DNA from: Aquatica leii
Taxonomy: Eukaryota; Arthropoda; Insecta; Coleoptera; Lampyridae
Assembly (NCBI GenBank): GCA_035610365.1
Contig: CM069433.1
Location: 129,474,545 to 129,538,544 of the forward strand
Length of the DNA stretch: 64,000 nt
Reading direction: 5' to 3'
In this document: in pieces, positions 1 through 10,617 of the stretch
Numbering within the stretch: the stretch's first letter is position 1
Layout of the letters: each line of letters begins with the position of its first letter
Position numbers and translations under genes: made by a program
The notes under the pieces: generated by a model
Database searches by the model: none
Told to the model about the DNA's origin: nothing
What the model saw: only the letters and a program-made list of their open reading frames with translations

Positions 1-279
1 TTATTAGCACATACCACCCCCGAACCTTCCAAATTTTTAAGAATTACGGAATCAGCAGGCATCTCATCAAATATAATTCATTATTTTTGCGTATTATGTT
101 TAACTAAAATAAAATAGAATTAAAAAAAATAATTTATCAAGTTGTTGTCAATACATGACATTGAAACAACTCACAAAACTGTTATTTGTGATAATATAAT
201 ATTATATACAGAAATTAAAATAAACTTTCATTACCAAACTCACAATGATACTGAGGTACTGTTCCTGTTGCTCCTACGT

Positions 280-535
280 CAATTACAGCCAATACCTCGA
301 TTATTAATGGTATCTAGTTTAATTTCTGCAGCGGGCCCACCACCTGTTTTATACAAGTTCTTCTTATAATCGCCATTTTCTTTTTTTGTGTTTTTTAAGC
401 GAGTCCCACTTGCTTCTTAACATTTTTGCTGTTCTGCTTGTATCGCTTGTAACAGCATTAAATTTATTTTTTATATTTTTCCACTCTGTTTCTTTACTAC
501 TGCTTGAAACAGCATCGGTTTCTTTGGATTCTGCA
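280..535 (-). pseudogene. Myb/SANT-like DNA-binding protein fragment
   Basis: Read on the minus strand this gives TDAVSSSSKETEWKNIKNKF, then RTAKMLRSKWDSLKK and, after a frameshift near 375, LYKTGGGPAAEI. The order 'TDAVS .. W..I...FN.. .. RT.K.L...W..LK .. KTGGGP' is the usual signature of the Myb/SANT-like domain found in accessory proteins of PIF-Harbinger elements and in zeste-like insect proteins. No start codon or C-terminal part is recognisable, and stops follow the GGG motif. It is a decayed fragment about 85 codons long. The same family recurs at 5.7-8.6, 25 and 35.5 kb. Nothing recognisable lies between position 1 and 280. Confidence 0.6.
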
Positions 536-609
536 ATATTATATATTAAACGAAACTCTTACAAAAACTGTTACATACCTACAACTTTTTTATTATTCTC
601 GACCAACAA

Positions 610-740
610 TGACCACCAAGATCGTGTGATTTAACCCCTTGTGATTGTTTTTATGGGATTATGTCAAACCATTGGCTTAAGACAATAGACGCAAGTTAAA
701 GAAAGATATTCGACGTGATTGGCGAAATCGACATGGAAGC
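610..740 (+). pseudogene. mariner/IS630-type transposase C-terminal scrap
   Basis: One frame gives RSCDLTPCDCF and the next gives LWDYVKPLA followed by a stop. Together these match the 'RSPDLTPxDxFLWGxxK' block at the third catalytic acidic residue of IS630/mariner-type DDE transposases. Only this block survives, with a one-base shift inside it. The HTH and the first catalytic residues are absent. It lies directly beside the Myb/SANT fragment and upstream of a piggyBac remnant, so three unrelated element scraps sit within 1.3 kb. Confidence 0.55.
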
Positions 741-904
741 TTATTAAACAGTAACTAAATATTCAGGAAGCAAATTTTGACCTGTCACCACTTTTGGTGG
801 TTTACGTCACTCTTGTCCTTAGTTTGCTTATGGCGCCTCTAGGGAGCACAAAGAGCAGTTTGTGCCTATTAGGAACACCGCGGGCAACAATTTAACATAT
901 TGCG

Positions 905-1258
905 TAAAGGAACAAATGTGATTCTCGTATCCTCACTTCACTCTCGATCAATCTCGTTTCCATTAATAAACAGAAATCTAAAACAATTACTTTTTACAAG
1001 TCCACTAAAAGTGGTGTAGATACTGGTGATCAGATGTGTGTCACTTACAATGTACATCTCAACATAAAACGATGGACAATGCTAATCTTCTTTACCATGT
1101 TGAATGTAGCAGGTATTAATTCTCACGATATTTACCTTTGTAACCAACTGGTACCAAAGGTTCGAAGACTTTACCTGAAGAATTTGTCTCATAAACTGGT
1201 GATTGATGAAATGCAAATCCGTTTGAAACGCTTTCTTTTTAAGGATAATCAAGATTAA
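905..1258 (+). pseudogene. piggyBac-like transposase C-terminal fragment
   Basis: The frame starting near 905 reads RKGTNVILVSSLH. After a frameshift, from about 968, it reads FYKSTKSGVDTGDQM and then RWTMLIFFTMLNVAGINSH. The blocks 'RKGKNVILLSS', 'YNSTKGGVDxxD' and 'RWPMxIFFxMLNVAGIN' are hallmarks of piggyBac transposase around the third catalytic Asp (the D of GVD). The frame stops at 1258 before the cysteine-rich C-terminal zinc domain. The N-terminal half is not recognisable upstream. It is a truncated, frameshifted remnant, probably belonging with the TTAA-flanked end at 1571-1606. Confidence 0.75.
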
Positions 1259-1570
1259 CAAACTGGGGCTGCCAACACTGTATGTGAACCTTGTTTTTTA
1301 GGGTTTCAGTTTCGGATTACCTGTCCTATAGCTCTAAAAATCATATTTTATATGTTTTTTATCTTTTTGTATTTTTTTAATAACAATTTTATGATTTAAA
1401 AAAAATCAAATCTTAAATAGAAATATTGGTCTTCTTGTATTTTCAATTATTTGAATAATAGGTACTTTTTTTGTGTGCAATTATTTACTAAACACCTATT
1501 AGGGTCTTCATTAGAAAACATGCATTTTTTCTTAATATTAATTTAAAAAAATTATATTAGAAATATTAGC

Positions 1571-1606
1571 AGTCTGTCAGATACACAGCGGTCAATGAAG
1601 GGTTAA
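1571..1606 (+). repeat. piggyBac-like 3' terminal sequence ending at TTAA
   Basis: The sequence ends in GGTCAATGAAGGG followed by TTAA (1603-1606). piggyBac elements insert at TTAA and carry termini of CCCTT/CCCTA type, so read inward this end begins CCCTTCATTGACC. It lies about 345 bases downstream of the piggyBac C-terminal fragment in matching orientation. The partner 5' end was not found, so the element is truncated. The interval 1260-1570 is AT-rich and shows nothing else. Confidence 0.5.
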
Positions 1607-1784
1607 AAACAAAGTTTCTTTTTTGATACTTTAAAACCGGCGCGCTTTTTAAATAACCCGATTTTAAAACAACCAGTTTTAATTTTTATAGTTTTCTTAT
1701 CTATATTTAAATCTACTTATTACTAAGATTTTAAAAATTTATCTGATAAATATTCACTAACTCACTCTTGAAGTTCAACTTTTT

Positions 1785-2650
1785 GCCTCAGTTTTTGCCT
1801 TTTTGGAATGTCTCACGAGTGATGGAACGACAAACGTCCATGATTCGTTGCTGTAAGTCTTGTAGATCTGCTGGGTTCGTCTGATAAACGATTGATTTGA
1901 TTTGGCCCCAATCTAGCGGTGTCAAATCAGACGATCGCGATGGCCACTTTCGGACCAATCCAACTTCCTGGATAATGTTCATTTATCCACTGTCTAGTTT
2001 GCACGACGCAATGCGGTGGAGCAGTATCCAGTTGAAGGTGAAGCAGATTTGCAGCTAATCGTGTCTGGACATCTATTTGATCTTCCTAAGTTTGAAGAAT
2101 CAACGATTCTATTGTGTTTTCAAGCAAATTCACAAAAATATCACCTGTAAGGTTTCTATTCAGAAACAACTTGGGTGTGATCCTTTCGTACAATATGTGG
2201 ATTTGCAGTTTCCCAGAAGCGTTAATTTTGTTTGTTGACCTGTCCGTTTGAAAAGAATATGCATTCAACAGGAAAACAGATGTTTTTTTAAAATGTTTAG
2301 GTATTCAAGTTTTATAATCATAGTTTCACAAAACTGAGTTTGTCTATCAGGATCATCATTCCCTAGTTCTTGAAGAATGTGTAGTTTGTAAGGAAAAAAC
2401 TTGTGTGCTTTGAAGACTTTCCGAATTAATCCATGTGACACTCCCCTTAATTCTGCAACTTTGCAAAGCGACGTTGACCCAAAATTTCAATTTTCATCCT
2501 TTCATCTAAAATTCTTCGCTTCTTTACCTTGATATTTGCTACAGAACCAGTGGCTTCAAATTTCCGCACAAAAACTCGCACGTAAACATCACTGACATTT
2601 TTATCCAGATGCCTTGCATTAAACGCAGTAGCCACCCATAAGCACATCAA
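1785..2650 (-). pseudogene. mariner/IS630-type DDE transposase, near full length, frameshifted
   Basis: Minus-strand pieces occur in the expected order. The N-terminal helix-turn-helix region runs at about 2650-2450, with VRVFVRKFEATGSVANIKVK and RRILDERMKIEILGQ. A linker at 2447-2330 reads HKFFPYKLHILQELG. About 2200-2090 gives TPKLFLNRNLTGDIFVNLLE. About 2040-1985 gives DTAPPHCVVQTRQWINEHYP (second catalytic D block). 1950-1788 gives RKWPSRSSDLTPLDWGQIKS (third catalytic block) and a tail. The spacing matches a complete transposase of roughly 290 residues, but at least three frame changes separate the blocks. It is an old dead copy. No clear terminal inverted repeats were seen. Two shorter relatives occur at 18.0 and 50.1 kb. 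Confidence 0.8.
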
Positions 2651-2659
2651 TTTTTACTT

Positions 2660-4917
2660 GCGTAAAGATAAATTATTTCAACTCGTTCAGCAACTGAGTA
2701 TACCATTTTTACCAATTCTTTTCAAAAAAGCAGTTCGTATAAAATTTAACAATGACACTTTAAACTAACAATAAATACTAACGTGTAAATACCTGTAAAC
2801 AATAAGCGAAAAGTTCAAACAAATACCTTTGATAAAACAAAATTACAAAAAACTTTTGTCTGCTTCTTCTGATTGTCGTTATTGAGATAATGGAATTTAT
2901 CGTATTGTACAAGAGTATCACATATCCAATATCCTCAAAAATAAAAATGTTTAATCATAATTTTAAGTGTCAACGGCATTTCCCTAAACTTTATTATTTC
3001 AATACTGTCAAGTGGAATGTCACTTTTTATTAAATTTCTGAATAGCATTTTTGAAAGACCTTCAATGATGCATCATAAATGGAGGGTTGCAATTTACATT
3101 TTTGAAGTTGCGGTGGCAGGGGGTGAAAAAGCAGATGGGGGTGTGCTACTGACCATGTCAATTTGGTTTCCCTTCCGTATTGTCCAAACGGGTTTTTGTA
3201 ATTTTTGATAGTATTTTTTGTTTTAATATATTCCTAATCCAAAGTTTTCAAATTTATACACTGTATGTATCTCCTTTAAAATAAATTATAGCTATTTTTC
3301 AAACGCAATTTTTGTGCCAGTTAATTTAAAATATTGCTTACTTACCACAAATTTTGTTTATTTTTTTAATTAAATTTACATTTACTATAATATAAGTTTA
3401 TATACAAAGATTGCTACGTGACAATTCTAAGGTTATTTTTTGTAATAGTTCTTTTAATGCGATTCTATCATTGGTACTTTTCTATGATTCCATTTAATAA
3501 ATTACAAGAAGATGAGATTTTTTTGTATTTTAATAATAGCTATTTGAGTTGTACATTTGATACTTATTACATCACATAATTAAAACAATTATATATATTC
3601 AATATAAATTTTAATTATAGAGTAAAACAGAAGTTAATAAATAGATTACCCAAGGGTAAGTATTGACTCAATTGTATTGTTTAATTATTAGTCAGGTATG
3701 CAAACTACTGCATCAAACTGTTAATTATCTTTTCATATTAACAATCATTTATAAGGTTTAAAACATGCTCAATTTTAATTAAATATTACGAAACTATACA
3801 AAATGAACAACGTTAATACATACATATAATAAATGTATTAATATTTTTTCATAAATGTATTAATATTTATTATTAGTTTATAACATGCTTTAAAAAAACA
3901 ATATTTTTTTCTGTCGCAACCGCCAAATTTTTTAGTATTTCCCTAGTAAATATTTAGAAATTTTTTGAAATATGTTTGTATATATAAAAAAATTAGGTTA
4001 TATTTAGACAAAATTTAAATTATTTAAAAGACTTTAAGGTTAAACGTTAAACGTTATTAAAACACAAACTTATTTCGATTAGAGAATTAAAAGATGTAAT
4101 AATGTACAGGGAGTTCCATTTAGAAACCCAAATGATGCTTTTGGGGTTTTTCCGACACCCTGTATAATATGAAAATAAGTTTAAAAATAACCATAATAAA
4201 CCCCAATATATCCCAAAAGTAAAAATTTTTGAAAGTCGCGTATTTTGGCCATAATATTCCGTGCCGTATAGCGTATAACCCTGTATATTGTCTACTTGTA
4301 CATATACAGAGTGGTGACTTAGAAAACGCTGCATAGAGATTTCAATACTAACAGCTGTATTCATAAAATTATTATATAATACTCTTTAAACTTGTTTTAG
4401 TTAAAACGTGTTTTAAAGTTTACGGAACGTTTTAGCTTTCCTTCATTCGATTCATAAACCCTCAGTAATCAAAATAATGTTAACATACCGATATAAATAA
4501 ATTTAATATAATTGCGTAATATCATCGGAACACTTGAACTGTTTTTTGCATTTATTGGCTACGCGTGTCAAGTAATAATTATCATAGTAATTAATATTGA
4601 CTGATAATTAAAAAAAAAACAAGAAGTTTCTAGAGTTGTTGCAAGAAAGGACCAGGATAATTAAAAACAATAATACTGACACCAACAAGCAGAGAAAACG
4701 TTGGGATAATTTAATGGTTAGGTAATTTTGCAAGTCTGGTTTTATTAATAATATTTCGAATTTTTAATATGTTTTAAAAACTAGTAGTAATTGTTTGAGT
4801 AGATTTATAAATGTAAAAACAATTGCAGATGGTGTAATAATAACTGCACTATAGAGAGGAATTTGGTATTCCATAAGATACATATTTCTTGAATGTAAAC
4901 TGCTTATTTTTTGAAAT
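2660..4917. other. gene-free AT-rich stretch
   Basis: Two open frames occur (3017-3208 plus, 4047-4364 minus), but neither resembles a known family. A G-rich patch at 3105-3145 stands out from the AT-rich background. The only structured piece is the set of short TACAGGG-type inverted motifs at 4103-4325, listed separately. I see no promoter, RNA gene or transposase block in the rest. Confidence 0.6.
4103..4325. repeat. nested short fold-back repeats with TACAGGG ends
   Basis: TACAGGGAGTTCC at about 4105 is answered by its inverted counterpart ending CACCCTGTA at about 4163, with matching GAAACCC / GGGTTTT interior. A second pair, CCCTGTATATTG near 4281 and TATACAGAGTGG near 4304, follows directly. 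ACACCCTGTA-type motifs are common at ends of short interspersed repeats in insect genomes. Another single copy, TACAGGGTG, lies near 51269. No coding potential is seen. Confidence 0.45.
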
Positions 4918-4929
4918 GCCAAATAAAAA

Positions 4930-5093
4930 TTAAAATATTTTTTAGGGTAAATGGTGTATTATTTATTTAGAATAATATAAATTTTGCCTGACGAAGAACT
5001 TAGACCAAGTTCGAAAGCTCGCATTTATATTATTCTAAATAAATAATACACCATTTACCCTAAAAAATATTTAAATATGTTTTATGTCCAAAA
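4930..5093 (+). mobile_element. 164-bp hammerhead-bearing mini-element with target duplication
   Basis: A 48-bp perfect inverted repeat (4935-4982 and 5023-5070) encloses a 40-bp centre that carries a hammerhead-ribozyme core. The unit is flanked by a direct 12-bp duplication, GCCAAATAAAAA, at 4918-4929 and 5094-5105. This is what an insertion with a target site duplication would leave. There is no reading frame inside. Hammerhead motifs are known in the terminal regions of Penelope-like retroelements, and other Penelope fragments occur in this window. It may therefore be a minimal non-autonomous derivative, but no reverse transcriptase is attached. Confidence 0.65.
4986..5022 (+). ncRNA. hammerhead ribozyme candidate, type I topology
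   Basis: CTGACGA (4988-4994) is followed by one extra A. Stem II is GAACTT (4996-5001) / AAGTTC (5007-5012) with loop AGACC. Then come GAAA (5013-5016) and GCTC (5017-5020). The predicted cleavage point is after C5020. Helix I is the GC/GC pair next to the core, extended by the 48-bp inverted repeat. Helix III is only AGCT, which is self-complementary and so could pair between two copies, as proposed for hammerheads of Penelope-like elements. The extra A between CTGACGA and stem II departs from the consensus, so activity is uncertain. Confidence 0.6.
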
Positions 5094-5172
5094 GCCAAAT
5101 AAAAAGTTAGAATTCTCTTTCCGATCGTATCGCACAGATCAATGTGCACTAAAACACATCGCTCGTGTTAGT

Positions 5173-5420
5173 ATGTTAGATGGGTAGTGTTTAAGGACGA
5201 TTCGATCCCTATTTTCTCACTTATCAAACAAGGTCGTCACAACGCAGCTAACTAACGGCGTACTGTCTTCTTCTCTTCGTCAATAAACGAAACTGTCAAT
5301 TAAAATTGCTTGTTTTATTTTGGAATGTACTTTGGCGTTGCGGGTCTGGAGTTTCCTTTTCTCTAACCCAGACATTCGGTACGTTATTCTTACGCAAGAA
5401 AAGGTGGCGCACAGGGCACT
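5173..5420 (+). other. possible solo LTR with adjacent primer-binding-like site
   Basis: The segment starts TGTTAGATGGG. It has an AATAAA-like signal (CAATAAACG near 5280) followed by a GT-rich run, and ends near ...CTTACGCA (5396). TGGCGCACAGGGCACTTGG follows within about 10 bases, resembling the TGGCGCCCAxxxTGGGG primer-binding sites of gypsy-type LTR retrotransposons. Composition is less AT-rich than the surroundings. No gag or pol remnant follows and no second LTR was found, so this is a tentative call. The rest of 5420-5690 shows nothing. Confidence 0.3.
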
Positions 5421-5692
5421 TGGCTTACCACAAGAGTATCTTTGTTTGGATCTACTGATCCACGACTTTCTGCGGCGAAGCTAGTCGAACGGTAAGCCAA
5501 ACATCTACTTATTTTCATTTTTCTTTTCACCTCTCTTACTAGTACGTTACAATTCAATTTACCATATTATATGCTATCAATGTGAGTGATTAGATTTATA
5601 CTGTTTTTGAAAGATTATAGAAAAATAAAGCTTATTTTAATTATTTTGAAAATAGCTAAAGAGTTATCACAAAAAACATTTATTTAAAACAA

Positions 5693-8605
5693 TTACATTT
5701 CTTTTTGTTTCTTTTTTAAATCTAATAAGAGAATATCACATTTTAATCTTTTTTTCTCCTGCACCTGCGTAATTAATTTTATGCGTTCTCTAGCTTCTTC
5801 ATTTAACAACTCTAACTGATTTTCTTTTAAACTGTTACACGTTTTTAAATGTGCAAGTTGCAATTTGTGCAGTTCACTATCTCCTTCTTCTCTCTGTTTT
5901 CGAAGTGATTCTTCATGTTCATTTTTAAATTGTTTTCGATCCTCCAATATCTCTGGTAATTTTGAGACCGGGTGCTTTCTAACTTTTACATGTTTTCGTG
6001 TTGCAGTCACAGTCGATTTATTGGTGATGATGGTTGTTGTCGGACGCGGAGACCATTTCTTGGGTTTCCTTTTCATTAGGAGGGTATATTGTCCTCAACA
6101 GTATTTACTGTAACAGATGATAATTTTGGGATAACTTTCTCACATTTTAAAATACTTCATTCTGCTGCGTAATCGATAAATACTGAATGTACAAAATGAC
6201 ATTTCTATTTATTTATATCTAAAGATAAAGCACATAAAAATGACGTTACAATAAAAAGTCACATATGTTCTTTTTCCCTAGTACTTCAGTTTTTATTCAA
6301 GTTCAAGAAAATATTTTACCTTGAAATGACTTGCAACTACTGTCGAATAGATTTGGTCAGGTTCAAATTGCTCCTTTAGTAAGGAAGTGATTTGTTGGTC
6401 TAATTCATTAGAAACCGGAATATATCTCCCACCTCCTGTTTTAATTTGTTCGCTCTAAAATTTTAGAATGTATTCATGTTAATGTAATAGCAGTAATGTC
6501 GATAGGTACAGTCATACTCAGTTATAACAAGCACTATAATACTACACAGAGAGAAATGATGTATCACAATTTTGCACAAGATTGTGCATAACTGTATTGT
6601 TGATGATATTACTACAATTGTTTATATTTATACCATAGGCTTGCACGCTTTTATTTAATACGTTTGGATAAATAGGTTATGAAGTTTTATTTTTTTGTTT
6701 GAAAAATATTATAAACTTTAGTATGCTTTGTATTCGACAACAATGTGCTAGTATTTTGCACAATTTTGTTTTAGTTTCTCGTACAGCTTTGATAATATAT
6801 ATTACAATAAGATTATGCAATTATTTTATAATCGGAATAAAGAAATAAATTGAACGAACTGTAGAATAGCAGTAATTTTTTTATGGTGAACGTTCCCTCT
6901 AAAAAAATCAGGCGACAACGCGTTGTACCGTCCGCTTGAAAAATTTTCTACAATCAAAATTCCTTGATTGCGTTGGGTTTGTTTACATCTTTACCTCCTG
7001 TTTTCTGAAAAATTCGTAGTTATTCAGTTATTTTTTGTCAAGACTTTTTGAAACGCTGTTATTTGAACAAGGTAAGTGTATTTATAACATTTTTTAAGTG
7101 TAACCTTTGTAGCTTAACCTCATTCATTACTTTAAATTCTGTATTTAATTCCAGCATTAATTCTACGAACAACAGCTAATTTCTGATGGAGATTTTTACA
7201 TTACTTACTTTCTGTATTGTTTCAGCTGTTATTTATCAACATGAAATCTAAATAAAAAAAAAACCATTCATTTCGAAGCAAGAAACATTATTAAAAACGT
7301 TGTGAAGTTTTTCGATAAATTCTCCCTTGTAATGGAGCTATACGCGCAAGTTGGTTGGCTCTTCAGTAGAATTGTCCATGTAAGTATTATGTTTTTTTAC
7401 ATGTTTTACTTGTAATAGGTTTAGTGCATGCCCTTTATTCTAATTAAATAACAGTAGAAGTAGTAATAATGTAACGTTATCATTTATTCTAAAAGTACGA
7501 ATCTGCATTTTCAGGCGTTTCTACTAAATGCGGTTACTAAAAACCAAGACGATGACAGACTTCTCGAGACATTATCATGCGTTTGAGGTCAACATTGAAT
7601 CGGAGAAACATTCTTGTTTTAAAGTTAGTGATTTACATACTTATATGCCGTATTTTCAGACTAGTTTGAACTCAAAATGTTTCATCTCCATAAGATGTTC
7701 TGTTTAGAAAATAAAATAGATAGGCTTATTATTTATTATTATTAAATAATAATCTTTCAAAATGCTTAGTAGATCGTTATCCAATGTTGATATAGGTATT
7801 TATTGTTTTTATCCATATTTAAACAATTATTTTAGTTTTGTACCATTTAAATATAAATAAATAATGCTCTTAAGATTTACAACGTTTTATTGACAATTCA
7901 CCCAATATATGTTATTTTTAAGTAAATAACATTTAACCAAGATGCATAAAGTTTTACAATAAAAAGCTATACGAAATAATAATAATTTGCACAATATTGT
8001 GCAAAATTAACTAATGAGAATATGTATCTAGATAATCTAACGCTATTAGACATTTAATATACCATTGGGTAAAAATACTTCAAGCATAGTTTTAAAAAAA
8101 GTATGACAACATTGTGTAAAACTTTACTATCCATTTTAGAGCATTTTTTAAACAAATTGTGATATGGTGCGATCAATTTAAAATGTAAAAATTGTTTATA
8201 TGTAATGAAAAAAAACTGTACAATTTAATCTGCACAAATGAATGCAATAAAACTGCACAAATTGGTCTTGTCACTTTTTCAGGTCCAATTTGTGTAATTT
8301 TTATTAACAATTGTAGATAAAATATACAAAGATTTCTCCCTGTGTACTTACCTTATCTACAGCATTATTTTTACGTGCATTTAATTTAATTTCAGAATAT
8401 GCCTCTCGTAATTGTTTTGCAATTGTAGGTCCTGTTTCACATGATGTATTATATGTCATTGTGATATCTTCCCAAGCTTAATTTTTTTGCCATTATTTAT
8501 TGCATCGGTTTTTTGATTTTTGGTGCTTTTTTTTGACATCACCAGCTCTACAATTAAATTTTTATCGAAGATAGTGAAATTTCTGCCTTTTTTCTTTTCT
8601 TTCAT
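5693..8605 (-). pseudogene. Myb/SANT-like DNA-binding protein, three exons, one intron invaded
   Basis: Exon 1 (8605-8352) starts with ATG and reads MKEKKKGRNFTIFDKNLIVE, then QKTDAINN. After a frameshift it gives AWEDITMTYNTSCETG and AKQLREAYSEIKLNARKNN, and it ends at donor GTAAGT. Exon 2 (6454-6320), after TTTTAG, reads EQIKTGGGRYIPVSNELDQQ. Exon 3 covers about 6076-5693. It encodes a basic region and then a charged coiled coil ending LLLDLKKKQKEM. This is the standard Myb/SANT-like layout: DNA-binding domain, GGG motif, C-terminal coiled coil. The frameshift in exon 1 makes it a pseudogene. Intron 1 is enlarged by a TA-flanked element that begins 7 bases after the donor. No transposase partner is attached. 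Confidence 0.65.
6545..8344. mobile_element. 1800-bp TA-flanked element, probably Tc1/mariner superfamily
   Basis: The left end CACAGAGAGAAAT (6545) and the inverted right end ATTTCTCCCTGTG (to 8344) form 13-bp terminal repeats with one mismatch. They are flanked by TA at 6543-6544 and 8345-8346, the Tc1/mariner target. Subterminal TGCACAA/TTGTGCA motifs recur near 6572, 6757, 7987, 8231 and 8262. A weak plus-strand coding trace at 7262-7379 (FEARNIIKNVVKFFDKFS) resembles the N-terminal helix region of an IS630-type transposase family. It is followed by a plausible GT..AG intron (7380-7514), and the rest is lost. It sits inside the first intron of the Myb/SANT-like pseudogene. Confidence 0.65.
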
Positions 8606-8635
8606 AATGATTTATAAAACACATTAAACAATAAG

Positions 8636-8652
8636 CACACACACACACACAC
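8636..8652. repeat. CA dinucleotide microsatellite
   Basis: An uninterrupted CA run of about eight units, just upstream (on the minus strand) of the Myb/SANT-like start codon. Confidence 0.9.
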
Positions 8653-8659
8653 CTTATAA

Positions 8660-9399
8660 ACATCGTTTAGTTATTCAAATAAATTTGCAATTTTCTTTTA
8701 TAGTAATATTATAGTTTAGAATGCTAAGCAAGTAACAACTTAATATTTTAGGATTTAACTATTTTTCATATTGTAAATATGCACGTTATTTCTTGTTTTT
8801 CGTAGTCCTAATAGTCTTACTAAGTTATTTGAATCCCAAGTAGCACAAGATATTTTATAACAGTTATTAAGAACGTTCCGATAACCAATTTTTCGAGACT
8901 TAAAGTTACAAAGTTTAGACACATAAACATTGCGTTAACAACAACGCAGCAGCTGAGAGCGCGAAATCGGCACAATTTTATAAGGCATTGTTGATGTACA
9001 AGAATCATTTAAGTGTGTTTTAAAATCTGTATACAAAAACAATTTATGTGCGGGCAATATTGTTACAACATTTATACAGCAAATAATATAATTCCATTAA
9101 AGCACATAGATTATATTTTATGGCTGATTCTAGTATTGCAAATAGACAATAAATTTGTACACCGCCGCCATCTAATACGATAACTACAAAGCCTTTTTGT
9201 TAGGGGTATACGGAACTATTTATACAATGCTAATAAAACCGTTTTACAAAGGTGGTACCTAAATGTTATAGAAGTGACAAAATATACGTGATGCGAAATT
9301 TCTTATAAGCATATTATAAAATTATTCTGCTACACAACTAAACTACTTTCATTGTTTAATTTCTTGTATAACGTGTACTCTTGATGTATAATATAAAGC
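8660..9399. other. gene-free AT-rich stretch
   Basis: Only short chance frames occur here. It probably contains the outer left end of the Harbinger-like element that follows, but I could not define its terminal base. No other structure was recognised. Confidence 0.5.
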
Positions 9400-9628
9400 C
9401 CGTGTGTCACGATCTATAAATATGGACATAATTATGAACACAAATTTTATTGAACATTTTATGAACCGTTACATACAGTTAATGATTATATCTCCAAATA
9501 TTTGTACATAAAAATACAATTGCGCTATATTTTGATACATAAAATGCGCGAATATATGTGCGCATAGGATTTAGAACATAACCAAACTTCAAGTATTGTA
9601 CGAGTGCGAATTAAGTACTGTATTTGAT

Positions 9629-10547
9629 ATGTCTTGGTCAAGTGAACAAGTACATCTCTTAATAGAAGAGTACAAAAAGCATCCATGTTTGTATGCGGTT
9701 CGTTCACCATTATATAAAAATAGAAATGCTAGGAATTGTGCTCTGGAAGAAATTGTGCAAAGTTTACAATTGCTACGCCCTACAACAAACATCACGGAAG
9801 TCAAGGCAAAATTTAGCGCATTAAGAACAAATTTTCTTAATGAAAATAGAAAATATGTAACGTCTATGAAAAGTGGAGCTGGTTCAGATGATGTAAAATA
9901 AGATACTACATATTGTTATACATTTTATAATTTCTTTTGATTTTAGATAAATTATCCCACAATTTGGTATTACGAATCTCTTATGTTTATATTAGAACAT
10001 GCGAAGCCAAAGAATGCCACCTATGATAGCATTAGTAGTTCTGAGACTGTGGAAGATTTTCAAAACGTAATTGAAGAAACTGTCGATCTTGATAAATCCG
10101 AACATGATGTATATACTTTAGTATGTTTATATACATTTTTAATTTAGTCATTTGATAAAAAATCAATTTGTGCAGGAGCAATATAATGATTTGGTATCTG
10201 AAGGTGATATAACATTGGTGGATCATCAGTATCAATCTTCAACACCAGGTACTTCAACCGGAAGCTCAGTTAGCAGTGATGTTGAGAAGCTTAGACCTAC
10301 TAAAAAGAGAAACCATATTAATGATGATATGTTTTTGGAACATGCTTCTAAAGCTATCAATAATATAGCAGCTGTAATTGCTGCAAAACAAGAGGTAGAA
10401 GATTCTGACGATCACATTGACCATTTCCTAAAATTTGTAGGAAGCAAATTAAGAAAAATTACAAATGATGACGTCTTAAATAATATTGAAAGTGAAATTA
10501 TAAAGATTGTTTATAAAGGGTATGATGATTTAAAAAATAAAAAGTGA
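9629..10547 (+). CDS. MADF-BESS accessory protein of Harbinger-like element
   Basis: Three exons with clean GT..AG borders and preserved frame: 9629-9892, 9947-10120 and 10176-10547. Exon 1 starts MSWSSEQVHLLIEEYKKHPC and carries a MADF (Myb/SANT-like) domain with YKNRNARNCALEEI and VKAKFSALRTNFLNE. An in-frame ATG exists 33 bases upstream, but the MSW start fits MADF proteins better. Exon 2 is acidic. Exon 3 has a basic patch (RPTKKRNH) and a C-terminal BESS-like segment, DHFLKFVGSKLRKI. MADF proteins of this kind bind DNA and help bring Harbinger transposases to the nucleus and element ends. The reading frame is intact, unusual for this window. Confidence 0.75.
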
Positions 10548-10617
10548 TATAAAAAACTTTATTTCTATGTATACTTACATATTTTTACATTAAAACACCT
10601 ATCTAACAAATGCTTTT

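Noticed and set aside
142-634. Two plus-strand open frames
   Set aside because: They are shadows of the minus-strand Myb/SANT-like fragment, which has the recognisable motifs.
3017-3208. 63-codon plus frame with a G-rich segment
   Set aside because: No family motif, no conservation evidence, and frame length is expected by chance.
4047-4364. 105-codon minus frame
   Set aside because: It overlaps short TACAGGG-type fold-back repeats and shows no domain features.
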